Part shown: piece after piece, positions 35,997-45,120 of the stretch
Numbering within the stretch: the first letter of the stretch is position 1
How the letters are laid out: each line of letters begins with the position of its first letter
NCBI RefSeq assembly: GCF_000413315.1
Contig: NZ_KE340297.1
Coordinates: forward strand, 1,620,581 to 1,684,580
DNA: 64,000 nucleotides
DNA from: Propionibacterium sp. oral taxon 192 str. F0372
GTDB taxonomy: Bacteria > Actinomycetota > Actinomycetes > Propionibacteriales > Propionibacteriaceae
Direction: 5' to 3'
Notes under the pieces: model-generated
Seen by the model: the letters and a program-made list of their open reading frames with translations, nothing else
What the model was told of the DNA's origin: nothing
Database searches by the model: none
Translations under genes and position numbers: made by a program

Positions 35997-36821
35997 TCAT
36001 TTACCGAAGCGACGCTCGCGGTGCTCGTAGTCGCGTAGGGCGCGGAAGAAATCAACCCGGCGGAAATCGGGCCACAGCGCCTCGCAGAAGTAGAACTCGG
36101 AATGAGCCGATTGCCACATGAGGAAACCGGACAGGCGCTGTTCGCCCGAGGTCCGGATGATCAGATCTGGATCGGGCTGGCCCTTAGTGTAAAGATGCTC
36201 GGAGATCTGATCGATGTCTAGGCGTTCCGCGAGTTCGGCCAGGGTGGTGCCTTTCCCAGCCTCCTCGGTCAGCAGGGAACGCACGGCATCGGTCAACTCG
36301 TGGCGCCCGCCATAGGAAACGGCGATGTTGATGTGCATACCCTCAATGCCGGAGGTCCGTTCGGCAGCCTCCTGCAGATCTGCAGCCACTTGGCCGGGCA
36401 ATAGCCGCAGGTCGCCAACAATCATCACCTGGTAGCGCCGGGAATCCGCCAGGTCACGTACCAGATCGACGATGACGTCGAGCAGGGGAAGCAGTTCGTC
36501 GGATTCGGCACGGTTGAGATTGTCGGTGGACAACACCCACAAGGTGACCACCTTGATGCCGATGTCGTCGCACCACCTGGCGAACTGGCGCAGCTTGTTG
36601 GCGCCAGCCCAGTAGCCGATCTTCAACGGTTCGCCGGGGGCATTGGTACGGGCCCACCGTCGGTTCCCGTCGGCGAGTACGGCCACGTGGGCGGGCAGCA
36701 TACCGGGATGGATCTGTTTGCGAAGCTGGGATTCGTAGATGCGGTACAGCCAGCTCAGATTGCCGGGCGAGAACCTATCCAAGGCCGCCATCACCCGGCT
36801 CTGCAACTCATCCGTTCGCAT
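35997..36821 (-). CDS. Isoprenyl transferase (cis-prenyltransferase, Rv1086-like)
   Basis: 274 aa. Catalytic motif LADGNRRWAR with Asp51, the LWVLSTDNLNR segment, IRTSGEQRLSGFLMWQSAHSEFYF and the C-terminal WPDFRR are all present. It condenses isopentenyl diphosphate onto an allylic primer in cis. Position beside hemolysin III matches Rv1086, a short-chain Z,E-farnesyl diphosphate synthase, rather than Rv2361c (UppS), so a short product is plausible. I therefore leave the symbol open. TAGATT lies 6 nt before the ATG (leaderless). Confidence 0.9.
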   Translation of the reverse strand: MRTDELQSRVMAALDRFSPGNLSWLYRIYESQLRKQIHPGMLPAHVAVLADGNRRWARTNAPGEPLKIGYWAGANKLRQFARWCDDIGIKVVTLWVLSTDNLNRAESDELLPLLDVIVDLVRDLADSRRYQVMIVGDLRLLPGQVAADLQEAAERTSGIEGMHINIAVSYGGRHELTDAVRSLLTEEAGKGTTLAELAERLDIDQISEHLYTKGQPDPDLIIRTSGEQRLSGFLMWQSAHSEFYFCEALWPDFRRVDFFRALRDYEHRERRFGK

Positions 36822-36977
36822 GGGGCAAATCTAACCGCAGTGATGCTAAGACACCACGAGATGGGAGTTCTCTGCCGAGTCCGTGGGTTGGTTGTCTTGT
36901 CATTGCGTGGTTCTGTGTGGCGGTAGAAAGAAGGTTGGTCTGCCGCGCTGCCCTGTGCGGTGGCCTTCTTTCCTGAA

Positions 36978-37007
36978 CACATAACCTACGGTACCGTAGG
37001 TTATGTG
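36978..37007. promoter_or_regulatory. Perfect 30-bp palindromic operator upstream of hemolysin III
   Basis: Each half is CACATAACCTACGGT, meeting its exact complement at 36992/36993 with no spacer. The length and symmetry fit a TetR-type repressor bound as dimers. It is 79 nt upstream of the chosen hemolysin III start and 157 nt upstream of the divergent prenyltransferase gene. No TetR gene is nearby. Confidence 0.85.
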
Positions 37008-37085
37008 AATGTCGAGTACCACATTGAGACCCTGGACTCCGGTCTGCTGAGTGAGGACACCATAGACGGCGACATCCAATCGACG

Positions 37086-37727
37086 ATGCATGCCGAGACT
37101 GTGGTGCCGAAGCTGCGGGGGCTGCTACACATGATCAACGTCCCGGTTTGTTTGATCGGCGGGTTGGTGCTGCTGGTGTTGGCCGAGCGGATGCCTGACC
37201 GTGTCGGGGTGTCCGTGTGGACCCTCACTGCCTTGATGTTGTTCGGTAATTCGGCGGTCTATCACCGGGGCCGGTGGAGCGACAGGGTGAAGGCGGTGCT
37301 ACGCCGCATCGACCACTCCAATATTGCGATCTTCATCGCTGGAACCTACACCCCGTTGGCGATCTCCCTGCTCGGTGGCGGGTCTCGGGTGGCGTTGCTG
37401 TCAATCATCTGGGTCTGTGCACTGGGCGAGGTGTTGTTCCGGACATTGTGGATGGGAGCACCGCGAGCCCTGTACGTGGGGCTCTATTTGGTGATGGGGT
37501 GGGCCTCGCTGCTGTGGCTTCCTCAGTTCTGGGCTACCGGTGGTGCCGCCATCGTCATCATGATTGCCTTAGGTGGGGTCTTTTACTCGGTGGGCGCGGT
37601 GATCTATGCACGCAAGGCCCCCAACCCCTCACCGACCTGGTTTGGTTTTCACGAGCTGTTCCACGCCGGAACGGTGCTTGGCGCCCTATGCCATTGGGTG
37701 GCGATCCTGCTGGCTGTGCTGGGCTGA
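37086..37727 (+). CDS. Hemolysin III / PAQR-family membrane protein
   Basis: 213 aa with seven membrane helices. Family landmarks: PKLRGLLHMINVPVCLIGG, NSAVYHRGRW (conserved Ser/His), RRIDHSNIAIFIAGTYTPLAI (Asp-His) and the C-terminal FHELFHAGTVLGALCHW with the metal-binding HxxxH. Members act on lipids as ceramidase-like hydrolases or sensors. The frame is open back to 36960 and includes the palindrome; a GTG at 37005 is possible, but the family begins at the ATG at 37086. Confidence 0.9.
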   Translation: MHAETVVPKLRGLLHMINVPVCLIGGLVLLVLAERMPDRVGVSVWTLTALMLFGNSAVYHRGRWSDRVKAVLRRIDHSNIAIFIAGTYTPLAISLLGGGSRVALLSIIWVCALGEVLFRTLWMGAPRALYVGLYLVMGWASLLWLPQFWATGGAAIVIMIALGGVFYSVGAVIYARKAPNPSPTWFGFHELFHAGTVLGALCHWVAILLAVLG

Positions 37728-37729
37728 GT

Positions 37730-37945
37730 TCAGGCCTCGCCGTCCCCCATTCCGTCGGTGGCACGGGCGGCTTCGATCTTCGCGGTAGCGCCATCAAGCC
37801 AACTCTGGCAGATCTTCGCCAGCTGTTCGCCTCGTTCCCACAAGGTCATGGATTCGGCCAATGGTACGCCTCCGGATTCGAGGCGAGTAACTACCTCGAC
37901 GAGTTGCTCTCTGGCCTGTTCGTAGCTGAGTTCGGGTTCACTCAC
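37730..37945 (-). CDS. xseB: Exodeoxyribonuclease VII small subunit
   Basis: 71 aa. The helical hairpin [37 protein letters not shown] is the standard XseB sequence. Several small subunits wrap each XseA to form the ssDNA exonuclease. It overlaps the end of xseA by ATGA, so the two are coupled. It is convergent with hemolysin III, with stops 2 nt apart. Confidence 0.95.
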   Translation of the reverse strand: MSEPELSYEQAREQLVEVVTRLESGGVPLAESMTLWERGEQLAKICQSWLDGATAKIEAARATDGMGDGEA

Positions 37946-39177
37946 TGGTCATCCTTCTGGTTGCTGACCTCGACTTGGATCCGCCCGTCATGCAGGTGGA
38001 TGAGAAGTTTCTTCCCGGCTGTTACCTCATGGGCCGAGGTGATGGATTCGCCCTCGGTATCGGCGATGATTGCGTAACCGCGTTCCAGGGTCGCCTTCGG
38101 TGACATGGCCCGCATTGTTCGCAGGGCATGGCCGAGTTCGGTGGATTCCAACGCGATGCGCTGATCGATGGCCCGGTTTAATCGTGCCTGGTGGATGCTC
38201 AGCCATTCTTGATGGGCCCTCACATTGGTGAGCGGGTCGCGTAAAGCAGGGCGGGAGCGCATCATCTGTAACCAGGAATGTTCCTCGCGTAGTACCGAGG
38301 AAATCAGTTGACGAAGCCGGGTGATGGCGGTATCGAGGTGAGTGCGCTCGGCCAGCACATCGGGGACGACGATCTCTGCTGCCTTGGTCGGGGTGGATGC
38401 CCGGACATCTGCAGCAAGATCGATCAATGGGTTGTCGGGTTCGTGGCCGATAGCCGAAACGACTGGGGTGCGGGCCGCCGCGACGGCGCGTACTAGCCCC
38501 TCGTCGCTGAATGGCAGGAGATCTTCGAGAGATCCACCGCCACGAGCGATGATGATTACCTTGATTGATGGATTTGCGTCGAGATCGGCGAGGGTGGTCA
38601 TCACCTCGGCGGCGGCCTGCGGACCCTGGACCAGGCTGTGACGCACCTCAATATCTGCTCCCGGCCAGCGTCGAGTGATGTTGGTCAGAACGTCGCGTTC
38701 CGCAGCGGATCCGGCTCCGGTGATCAGACCGATCCGGCTCGGCAAAAAAGGCAGGGATTTCTTGCGGATCGGGTCGAACAGGCCTTCGGCGCGCAGTTTC
38801 TGCTTGAGCGCCTCAATGGCTGCCAGTAGCCTGCCCTCACCGGCGATGCGTAGATCGGTGCACTGAAAGGACAACCGTGATGTCTTCTGCCATACGGTCG
38901 GGGTGATCAGGGCGAGCACTGTCATGCCCTCGGCGAGTGGACCGGCCGAATCCAGAACGGTGGTGGAGCATGTGACGGTCGCGGAGCGTTCCGCGGTGAT
39001 ATCGCGCAGAGTGAGGAATTGCATTGATGCCGCGCGACGACGCAACTCGATGACCTGGGCAGTGACCCATACCCACCCGAGACGATCGACCCATCCGGCG
39101 ACCTGGTCGACGACGTCCCCGAGTTGGTGCGGGGTGTCGGGGGTATTCTTCGCCGTCGACGGCTGGGCTTTGACCAT
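37942..39177 (-). CDS. xseA: Exodeoxyribonuclease VII large subunit
   Basis: 411 aa. An N-terminal OB-fold ([23 protein letters not shown]) is followed by the catalytic domain with [35 protein letters not shown] and [28 protein letters not shown], the DxxAxxRAxTPTxAAE hallmark, and a C-terminal coiled coil. It degrades single-stranded DNA to oligonucleotides. Its start codon shares a base with the ispH stop, forming an ispH-xseA-xseB operon. Confidence 0.97.
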   Translation of the reverse strand: MVKAQPSTAKNTPDTPHQLGDVVDQVAGWVDRLGWVWVTAQVIELRRRAASMQFLTLRDITAERSATVTCSTTVLDSAGPLAEGMTVLALITPTVWQKTSRLSFQCTDLRIAGEGRLLAAIEALKQKLRAEGLFDPIRKKSLPFLPSRIGLITGAGSAAERDVLTNITRRWPGADIEVRHSLVQGPQAAAEVMTTLADLDANPSIKVIIIARGGGSLEDLLPFSDEGLVRAVAAARTPVVSAIGHEPDNPLIDLAADVRASTPTKAAEIVVPDVLAERTHLDTAITRLRQLISSVLREEHSWLQMMRSRPALRDPLTNVRAHQEWLSIHQARLNRAIDQRIALESTELGHALRTMRAMSPKATLERGYAIIADTEGESITSAHEVTAGKKLLIHLHDGRIQVEVSNQKDDQ

Positions 39178-40151
39178 CAGCGTTTACGATCGCGGGTGTC
39201 GTGGCGTCGCAACTGGGGCGGAAGAGAAAATGACAGGGATTCCTCAATGAGTCGTTCCTCCACGGCCCGGGGGTAACCGAGTTCGACCAGCCGGTCGAGT
39301 ACCCCGTCGACCAAGGCCTCGGGAACTGAGGCTCCGGAGGTGACCCCGATGGTGTCGACACCAGCAAACCAGGATTCCTCGAGTTCGGAGGCATCGTCCA
39401 CACGATAGGCGGCCTTGGCCCCGGCCTCCTTGGCGACCTCCAACAGGCGCACCGAGTTGGAGGAGTTACGGGACCCCACGACGATCATCAGATCGGAATG
39501 GGATGCGATCTGTCGCACCGCATCCTGGCGGTTCTGCGTGGCGTAGCAGATGTCGTCGGAGGGCGGGGCGACCAGTTTCGGGAATCTCTGCTTGAGTCGC
39601 AGGACGGTCTCCTCGGTCTCGTTCACAGACAAGGTGGTCTGTGACAACCAGGCGACGGGCTGATTGGCTGGCATGTCCAAATCGTCGACGTCGTCGGGAT
39701 GCTGGATGAGGATGATGTTGTCAGGTGCCTCGCCCGTGGTCCCCTCGACCTCCTCGTGGCCGGCATGCCCAATGAGCAGGATCGGAAGTTGCTGGGCGGC
39801 GAACCTTTTCGCTTCATGGTGCACCTTGGTGACCAATGGGCAGGTGGCGTCGATGGTGCGCAGCCCGCGTTGCTTGGCTTCTGCCCGCACGGCCGGGGAA
39901 ATTCCATGGGCAGAGAAAATGACCAGGGAATCGGCGGGTACCTCGTCGAGTTCCTCAACAAAGACGGCCCCCTTGGCCTCCAGGCCCTTCACGACATGCT
40001 TGTTGTGCACGATCTGCTTGCGAACGTAGATGGGAGCCCCGAACTGCTGCAACGCCTTCTCGACGGTGACCACGGCGCGATCGACCCCGGCGCAGTAGCC
40101 ACGAGGAGCTGCGACGACGACGCGACGCGATGCGGATTCGGGAGAACTCAT
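39177..40151 (-). CDS. ispH: 4-hydroxy-3-methylbut-2-enyl diphosphate reductase
   Basis: 324 aa. The three iron-sulfur cysteines are in [12 protein letters not shown] (Cys20), [16 protein letters not shown] and [14 protein letters not shown]. It performs the last step of the MEP pathway, giving IPP and DMAPP with a 4Fe-4S cluster. I choose the ATG at 40151, because TATGCT sits exactly 7 nt upstream (leaderless); an ATG at 40163 lies inside that -10. Linkage with xseA matches mycobacterial lytB2. Confidence 0.96.
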   Translation of the reverse strand: MSSPESASRRVVVAAPRGYCAGVDRAVVTVEKALQQFGAPIYVRKQIVHNKHVVKGLEAKGAVFVEELDEVPADSLVIFSAHGISPAVRAEAKQRGLRTIDATCPLVTKVHHEAKRFAAQQLPILLIGHAGHEEVEGTTGEAPDNIILIQHPDDVDDLDMPANQPVAWLSQTTLSVNETEETVLRLKQRFPKLVAPPSDDICYATQNRQDAVRQIASHSDLMIVVGSRNSSNSVRLLEVAKEAGAKAAYRVDDASELEESWFAGVDTIGVTSGASVPEALVDGVLDRLVELGYPRAVEERLIEESLSFSLPPQLRRHDTRDRKR

Positions 40152-40169
40152 GGACTCAAGCATAGGTGC

Positions 40170-41531
40170 TTACCTGGTGGGCCCGGATCGCCCCGAGTGG
40201 GACGTTCGTCGATGAACAGGTCGGTTTAGGGGTTCCTCGGAACTGAGTGCGGGCAGCTTATCGCCTGAGTTCGGAGACGAGACAGTGACCGAGTGAGTTG
40301 GGCTCTTGGACACGCCGATGATCGACTCCTGCTGCTCGGCGTCAATGAGTTCAGGGGCCGACAGCCCCCTGGGCAACTGGTCAACCCCGCTCATTGGGGC
40401 CAACTCCGCCTCAGTGACCTTGAGATCCCGGAATCGCCGGGCTGTCACCATGACCCGGTGCTCCACCGTGCCGATGGTGGCGTTGTAGGCGTTGACGCTG
40501 GCATGCAGGGATCTGCCCAACTTGCCGAGATTGGCTCCCAGGGTGGTCAGCCGTTCGTACAGTTCTCGACCCAGAGCGAATACCTCGGCGGCGGATTCGG
40601 CTAGGGCTGATTGTCGCCACCCGTAGGCGACGGCTCGCAGCAGTCCGATGAGGGTAGTAGGGGTGGCGACGACAATGTTGCGCTGTGCCGCGTACTCGTG
40701 GAGTTCCGGGAAGTGGGCCAGGGCCTCGGCGCCGAGGGTCTCTGAGGGTATGAACAGCACCACAAATTCGGGGGAGCTGGTGTTGGTGGTCCAATACTTC
40801 TTTGCTGACAGCGCGTCAATGTGGGCCTTCACATTCTCGGCGAAACGGGCCATGTGCTGGGCCTGCAACCCGGGATCGTCAGTGTGCTGGGCATCAAGGA
40901 AGGCTGCCAAGGGCACCTTCGAATCGACGTGGATGCACTTGCCATCGCCGAGCAGCACCGTCATGTCGGGGCGCACCCTGGTGTCGGCAGCGGTTACCGA
41001 CGAGGCCTGCTCGACAAAGGAGCAGTGTTCCACCATTCCGGCGATCTCGACCACCCTGCGCAGCTGCATCTCGCCCCAGGCCCCGCGCACCTGCGGCTTT
41101 CTCAACGCTGTTGATAGGGCATTTGTCTCATTGCGCAGTTCGGTTGAGGTGGTCAGCACCATGCCGACTTGTTCCCGCAGCTGGGCGGTCATAGCTGCGC
41201 GTTCGGCTGCCATCTTGGTGATTTGCTGGTTGAGTGCGTTGAGACCGTCGCGCACTGGGTCGAGTAGGGTTTGGGTGTGTTCGAGACGCTCGGCTGCCTG
41301 CTGATCGGCTCTAGCCTGCTGGGCGACCAAGGATTCGTCGGCCAACACTTTGAATTCATTGACCACGGCTTTGCGATCGGCCAGCAGAGTGTCGAGGCGT
41401 TCTTTCAGAGTGTCGCGTTGGGCTTGGGCCGTGATCAGCTGGCTCTGGGTGCGAACGCGAGTCCACAACGCACCCACGATGGCGCCCAGTCCCAGGGCTA
41501 CGATGATCCACCACACTGAATGGCTATCCAT
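40170..41531 (-). CDS. rmuC: DNA recombination protein RmuC
   Basis: 453 aa. One N-terminal membrane helix (WWIIVALGLGAIVGALW), a coiled coil to about residue 115, then the nuclease-like RmuC domain: RGAWGEMQLRRVVEIAGMVEHCSF, RPDMTVLLGDGKCIHVDSKVPL and ATPTTLIGLLRAVAYGWRQ. It limits inversions at short inverted repeats in E. coli. The last ~80 residues are low-complexity. It is divergent from the M18 peptidase. Confidence 0.95.
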   Translation of the reverse strand: MDSHSVWWIIVALGLGAIVGALWTRVRTQSQLITAQAQRDTLKERLDTLLADRKAVVNEFKVLADESLVAQQARADQQAAERLEHTQTLLDPVRDGLNALNQQITKMAAERAAMTAQLREQVGMVLTTSTELRNETNALSTALRKPQVRGAWGEMQLRRVVEIAGMVEHCSFVEQASSVTAADTRVRPDMTVLLGDGKCIHVDSKVPLAAFLDAQHTDDPGLQAQHMARFAENVKAHIDALSAKKYWTTNTSSPEFVVLFIPSETLGAEALAHFPELHEYAAQRNIVVATPTTLIGLLRAVAYGWRQSALAESAAEVFALGRELYERLTTLGANLGKLGRSLHASVNAYNATIGTVEHRVMVTARRFRDLKVTEAELAPMSGVDQLPRGLSAPELIDAEQQESIIGVSKSPTHSVTVSSPNSGDKLPALSSEEPLNRPVHRRTSHSGRSGPTR

Positions 41532-41585
41532 ACGTTCAGCTTGTCAGAAGGCACTGACATTTTTTCGGGCACTACCCTTGGGGTT

Positions 41586-42845
41586 ATGTCCAATCTTGAT
41601 GCCCGTGTCCAGGACCTGATCCGTTTTATCGGTGCCTCACCCACCTCCTTCCACGCCACCGTGAGCCTCACCGAGAGATTGGAGACCCGGGGATTCACCA
41701 GGCTGTTGATGACCGATCCGTGGGAGGAACTGCCCGCACAAGGTTTCGTGGTGGTCGACGGCAGCGTCATCGCATGGCGGACCCCCAGGCGGTGGTCGTC
41801 GGCGTCGACTGGGCTGCGGGTCATCGCTTCGCATACTGATTCCCCGGCTCTCAAGGTGAAGCCCAATGCAGGCTTCGACCGGTTCGACTCCCATCAAGTG
41901 GGTGTGGAGGTCTACGGGGGCCCGCAACTGCACACGTGGATCGACCGGGATCTGTGCCTCGCCGGACGAGTGGTTGACATCGACGGGCAGGTGCACATGG
42001 TGCACACCCAGGCCTTCGCCCGGGTGCCCGGCCTGGCGATCCACCTGGATCGCGGTCAGCGTGAGAACTTCCACATCGATGTGGCCAGGGACATCAACGT
42101 GCTGATCTCCCAGGTGACTGCCGAGAACGGCCCGATCGAATCGGTCGCATCCGGGGTCGAACCGGATCGCATCGCAGGACACGACCTATTCTTCGTGCCT
42201 TCTGAGGCTCCGGCGGTCCTGGGGCTGGGCGCAGAATATTTGGCATCCTATCGGCAGGACAATCTGTTGTCGGTACACGCAGGGCTGCTCGGTTTCCTCG
42301 CTGCTGAACGGTCCGATGCTGTTCAGGTCTACGCGGCTTTCGACCATGAGGAGATTGGTTCCGGGACGGTTACCGGGGCTAGTGGCTCGTTGCTTGAACA
42401 CGTGTTGCGTCGGCTGTCGGCCGGTTTCGGTGCCAGCATGGATGCCCATCTGGCCTGGTTGGCCAGGGGAGTGGCGGTCTCGGCCGATGTCGCCCATGGC
42501 ATCCACCCTTCGCGCCCCGATGTTCATGATCCGATGGCTCATGCGGTGCTCAACGGGGGACCAGTGCTCAAGGTGAATGCGCAGCAGCGCTATGCCACCG
42601 ATGCGACCACTGCGGCCGCGTGGACCATCGCATGCCGTGATGCGAAGGTTCCGGTACAGACCTATGCCAACAATTCGAATATCCTCGGTGGATCGAGTCT
42701 TGGCCCGCTCATGGCGATGCGGTTGGGTGTGCGCACAGTCGACGTCGGGGTGCCGGTGCTCGGCATGCATTCGGTGAGGGAACTGTGTGGAATTGGTGAC
42801 CAGAAGCTTTTCGCCAGGGCTGTGGAGTTCTTCTTGGCCGGATGA
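41586..42845 (+). CDS. M18 family aminopeptidase
   Basis: 419 aa, typical for aspartyl aminopeptidases. Metal-site segments: VIASHTDSPALKVKPN (His, Asp), FDHEEIGSGTVTGASGSLLEH (Glu-Glu), VSADVAHGIHPSRPDVHDPM and LGMHSVRELCG near the end. It removes N-terminal acidic or neutral residues as a dodecamer with two zinc ions. TACCCT lies 7 nt before the ATG at 41586 (leaderless); the longer open frame overlaps the divergent rmuC start. Confidence 0.95.
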   Translation: MSNLDARVQDLIRFIGASPTSFHATVSLTERLETRGFTRLLMTDPWEELPAQGFVVVDGSVIAWRTPRRWSSASTGLRVIASHTDSPALKVKPNAGFDRFDSHQVGVEVYGGPQLHTWIDRDLCLAGRVVDIDGQVHMVHTQAFARVPGLAIHLDRGQRENFHIDVARDINVLISQVTAENGPIESVASGVEPDRIAGHDLFFVPSEAPAVLGLGAEYLASYRQDNLLSVHAGLLGFLAAERSDAVQVYAAFDHEEIGSGTVTGASGSLLEHVLRRLSAGFGASMDAHLAWLARGVAVSADVAHGIHPSRPDVHDPMAHAVLNGGPVLKVNAQQRYATDATTAAAWTIACRDAKVPVQTYANNSNILGGSSLGPLMAMRLGVRTVDVGVPVLGMHSVRELCGIGDQKLFARAVEFFLAG

Positions 42846-42909
42846 GCGGGCTTCTTTTCGGCCAGGGTCGATCGTACGGCGGTGCCGCAGCAGCAGTCCA
42901 GGGCGACAG

Positions 42910-43395
42910 TCAACTATAGAAGATCATCGCGGTAATGACGATCGCGCTGATCAGCGTGCTGAGCGCGCCGATGATGATGGATGCCTTCGCCAGGCCTTTA
43001 CCACGCCACCTCGTGGGGTTCTTGGATATCAGCACGTGGGCGATGATTCCCAGGATGAGCGGAATGAAACCCAGCGGGAGAAGCAAGTTGACGAGGAAGA
43101 TCACCGATGTGATCAGAGCGCTGATGGCCAGCGGATGATTGGGGATGGTTTGCACCTGGATCGGTGTGACGCCGGGCGGCAGCATCGGCTGGTGCATCGG
43201 TGCCATCCCGGGCTGGAGCTGCTGCGGGTACGGTGGCTGCTGGTACTGCTGCGGGTACGGTGAGGCGAATTGCGCTGGAAAGGGTTGTTGACCGGGGAAG
43301 ATCTGGGGTGCTCCGAATCCCATCGGGGGTACCTGGGAGGTCGCGACAAAATCGGGGCCCGGAGATGCCTGTTCCTGTTGCCAGTCGCTGCTCAT
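42910..43395 (-). CDS. DUF4190-type membrane protein with Pro/Gln-rich N-terminus
   Basis: 161 aa. Residues ~1-90 are rich in Pro, Gln and Tyr (for example YPQQYQQPPYPQQLQPG). Two membrane helices follow in the DUF4190 pattern: PLAISALITSVIFLVNLLLPLG ... PLILGIIAHVLISKNP, then GLAKASIIIGALSTLISAIVI. Function unknown. A related gene lies 105 bp upstream, so this is a tandem pair. Confidence 0.8.
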   Translation of the reverse strand: MSSDWQQEQASPGPDFVATSQVPPMGFGAPQIFPGQQPFPAQFASPYPQQYQQPPYPQQLQPGMAPMHQPMLPPGVTPIQVQTIPNHPLAISALITSVIFLVNLLLPLGFIPLILGIIAHVLISKNPTRWRGKGLAKASIIIGALSTLISAIVITAMIFYS

Positions 43396-43500
43396 GACAA
43401 GCCAAGTTACCCTATCAAAGGGGCAAGAAAGACCCACGCCCGTGGCTGTTACCTATCCTGCCCGAGCGGGGCCTGCATGTTCCCCGGTTTGTTGGCCTCG

Positions 43501-43959
43501 TCAGTACGTCGTCGCATACATGAGCATCATGAAAAAGAACAGCGCTGCCAGCAGGGTGAGGACTGTACTGAAGGAACCGAGGATGATGTTTGCCGTTGCT
43601 GTGCCGTAACCCCGGTACTTCATCGGATTGCGGTGAATGTCGTTGTTGGCCTTGATACCCAGCATCAGTGCGATGATTCCGACAGGGGGAAACCCGGCAA
43701 CGCCGATGATCCCGCAGATCAGTCCCGTGATGTTGTTGGGGTGGTCGACGGGAAGATTGCGTGGCCAAGGGTGGTTCATGGGTGCCGTGGCGCATCGATT
43801 GGCTAGTGGTATCCGAGTGGCAGGTGTGGGGACAACGGCTGGTTGATTCCACACTGGCGCAGGGACCGGTGTGGTGATGCGCTGCCCGTAGAACTCGTAA
43901 CCCGTTGGCGCGCTGTCGGTGGGTGTATCGGTACCGACCGGGGACGTGTTCGTGCTCAT
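43501..43959 (-). CDS. DUF4190-type membrane protein (tandem paralogue)
   Basis: 152 aa. Hydrophilic N-terminus followed by NITGLICGIIGVAGFPPVGIIALMLGIKANNDIHRNP and GTATANIILGSFSTVLTLLAALFFF, the same two-helix layout and Asn-Pro turn as the downstream paralogue. Function unknown. Its start region lies just upstream of ychF on the other strand. Confidence 0.8.
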   Translation of the reverse strand: MSTNTSPVGTDTPTDSAPTGYEFYGQRITTPVPAPVWNQPAVVPTPATRIPLANRCATAPMNHPWPRNLPVDHPNNITGLICGIIGVAGFPPVGIIALMLGIKANNDIHRNPMKYRGYGTATANIILGSFSTVLTLLAALFFFMMLMYATTY

Positions 43960-44031
43960 GCCAACATGCTGGCATCGTCAGGGGGCACCAACAGTGCTCG
44001 AAGGAGGGAATCAGGGGTACTGTGGGGTGCT

Positions 44032-45117
44032 GTGGCACTCACGATCGGAATCGTCGGACTCCCGAATGCAGGAAAGTCGACCCTGTTCAATGCTTTGACC
44101 CGGAACACCGTTCTGGCTGCGAACTATCCGTTTGCGACCATTGAACCCAATGTCGGTGTGGTCGGAGTTCCCGACCACCGGTTGACTGAATTGGCGAAGA
44201 TCCATGACTCGGAACGGATCGTCCCGGCGACGGTGTCGTTCGTCGACATTGCGGGCATCGTCAAGGGGGCATCCCAGGGAGAGGGCATGGGCAACGCCTT
44301 CCTGGCCAACATCCGTGAGGCCGACGCCATCTGCCAGGTGACTCGCGTGTTCACCGACGAGGACGTCACCCATGTTGACGGCAGGGTGAATCCGGCCTCC
44401 GACATCGACACCATCCGAACCGAGTTGATCCTCGCTGATCTCCAAACGATGGAGAAGGCGATGCCACGGTTGGAGAAGGAAGCCCGGATCAAGAAGGAGT
44501 CACGTCCCAAATACGAGGCTTGGGTGGATGCGAAGGCGAAACTGGAGGAGGGCATGGGGGTTTTTCAGGCGGGGCTGGATCCGGAGCCGCTGCGCGATCT
44601 ATTCCTGCTGACCGCTAAGCCTTACATCTATGTGTTCAACCTTGACCAAGACCAGTTGGCCGATCAAATACTGCTCGATCAGCTGACCGAGATCGTTGCC
44701 CCAGCCGAGGCGATCTTCCTTGATGCCAAATTTGAATCTGAGCTGGTGGAGATGACCGAGGAGGAGGCCCGCGAGTTCCTGGCGGAGGCTGGCATCGGGG
44801 AAACTGGCCTCGACAAGCTCGCCCGGGTCGGTTACGCGACGCTCGGATTGCAGTCCTTCCTCACCGCTGGGCCTAAAGAAGTGCGTGCTTGGACCATCAA
44901 ACAGGGCGCGACCGCACCCGAGGCCGCCGGCGTTATCCACACTGATTTTCAGAAGGGCTTCATCAAGGCCCAGGTCGTTGACTACGACGACCTGGTTTCC
45001 TTTGGTTCGGAGAACGCGGTGAAGGCTGCGGGAAAGATGCGTCTGGAGGGCAAGGACTATGTTATGGCGCCCGGCGACGTGGTTGAGTTCCGCACGGGGC
45101 TAACGTCTGGGGGCTAG
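44032..45117 (+). CDS. ychF: Ribosome-binding ATPase YchF (OLA1-type GTPase fold)
   Basis: 361 aa, standard length. P-loop GLPNAGKST (residues 9-17), switch region NYPFATIEPNVGVV, G3 DIAGIVKGASQGEGMGN, NLDQDQ in place of the GTPase NKxD (hence ATP preference), and the C-terminal TGS domain (KAQVVDYDDLVSFGSENAVKAAGKMRLEGKDYVMAPGDV). The GTG at 44032 is chosen; TACTGT lies 8 nt upstream. The frame extends farther but without conserved sequence. Confidence 0.96.
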   Translation: MALTIGIVGLPNAGKSTLFNALTRNTVLAANYPFATIEPNVGVVGVPDHRLTELAKIHDSERIVPATVSFVDIAGIVKGASQGEGMGNAFLANIREADAICQVTRVFTDEDVTHVDGRVNPASDIDTIRTELILADLQTMEKAMPRLEKEARIKKESRPKYEAWVDAKAKLEEGMGVFQAGLDPEPLRDLFLLTAKPYIYVFNLDQDQLADQILLDQLTEIVAPAEAIFLDAKFESELVEMTEEEAREFLAEAGIGETGLDKLARVGYATLGLQSFLTAGPKEVRAWTIKQGATAPEAAGVIHTDFQKGFIKAQVVDYDDLVSFGSENAVKAAGKMRLEGKDYVMAPGDVVEFRTGLTSGG

Positions 45118-45120
45118 GGG

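Noticed and set aside
36960-37085. Upstream extension of hemolysin III
   Set aside because: Encodes sequence through the palindrome with no ribosome-binding site; family similarity starts at 37086.
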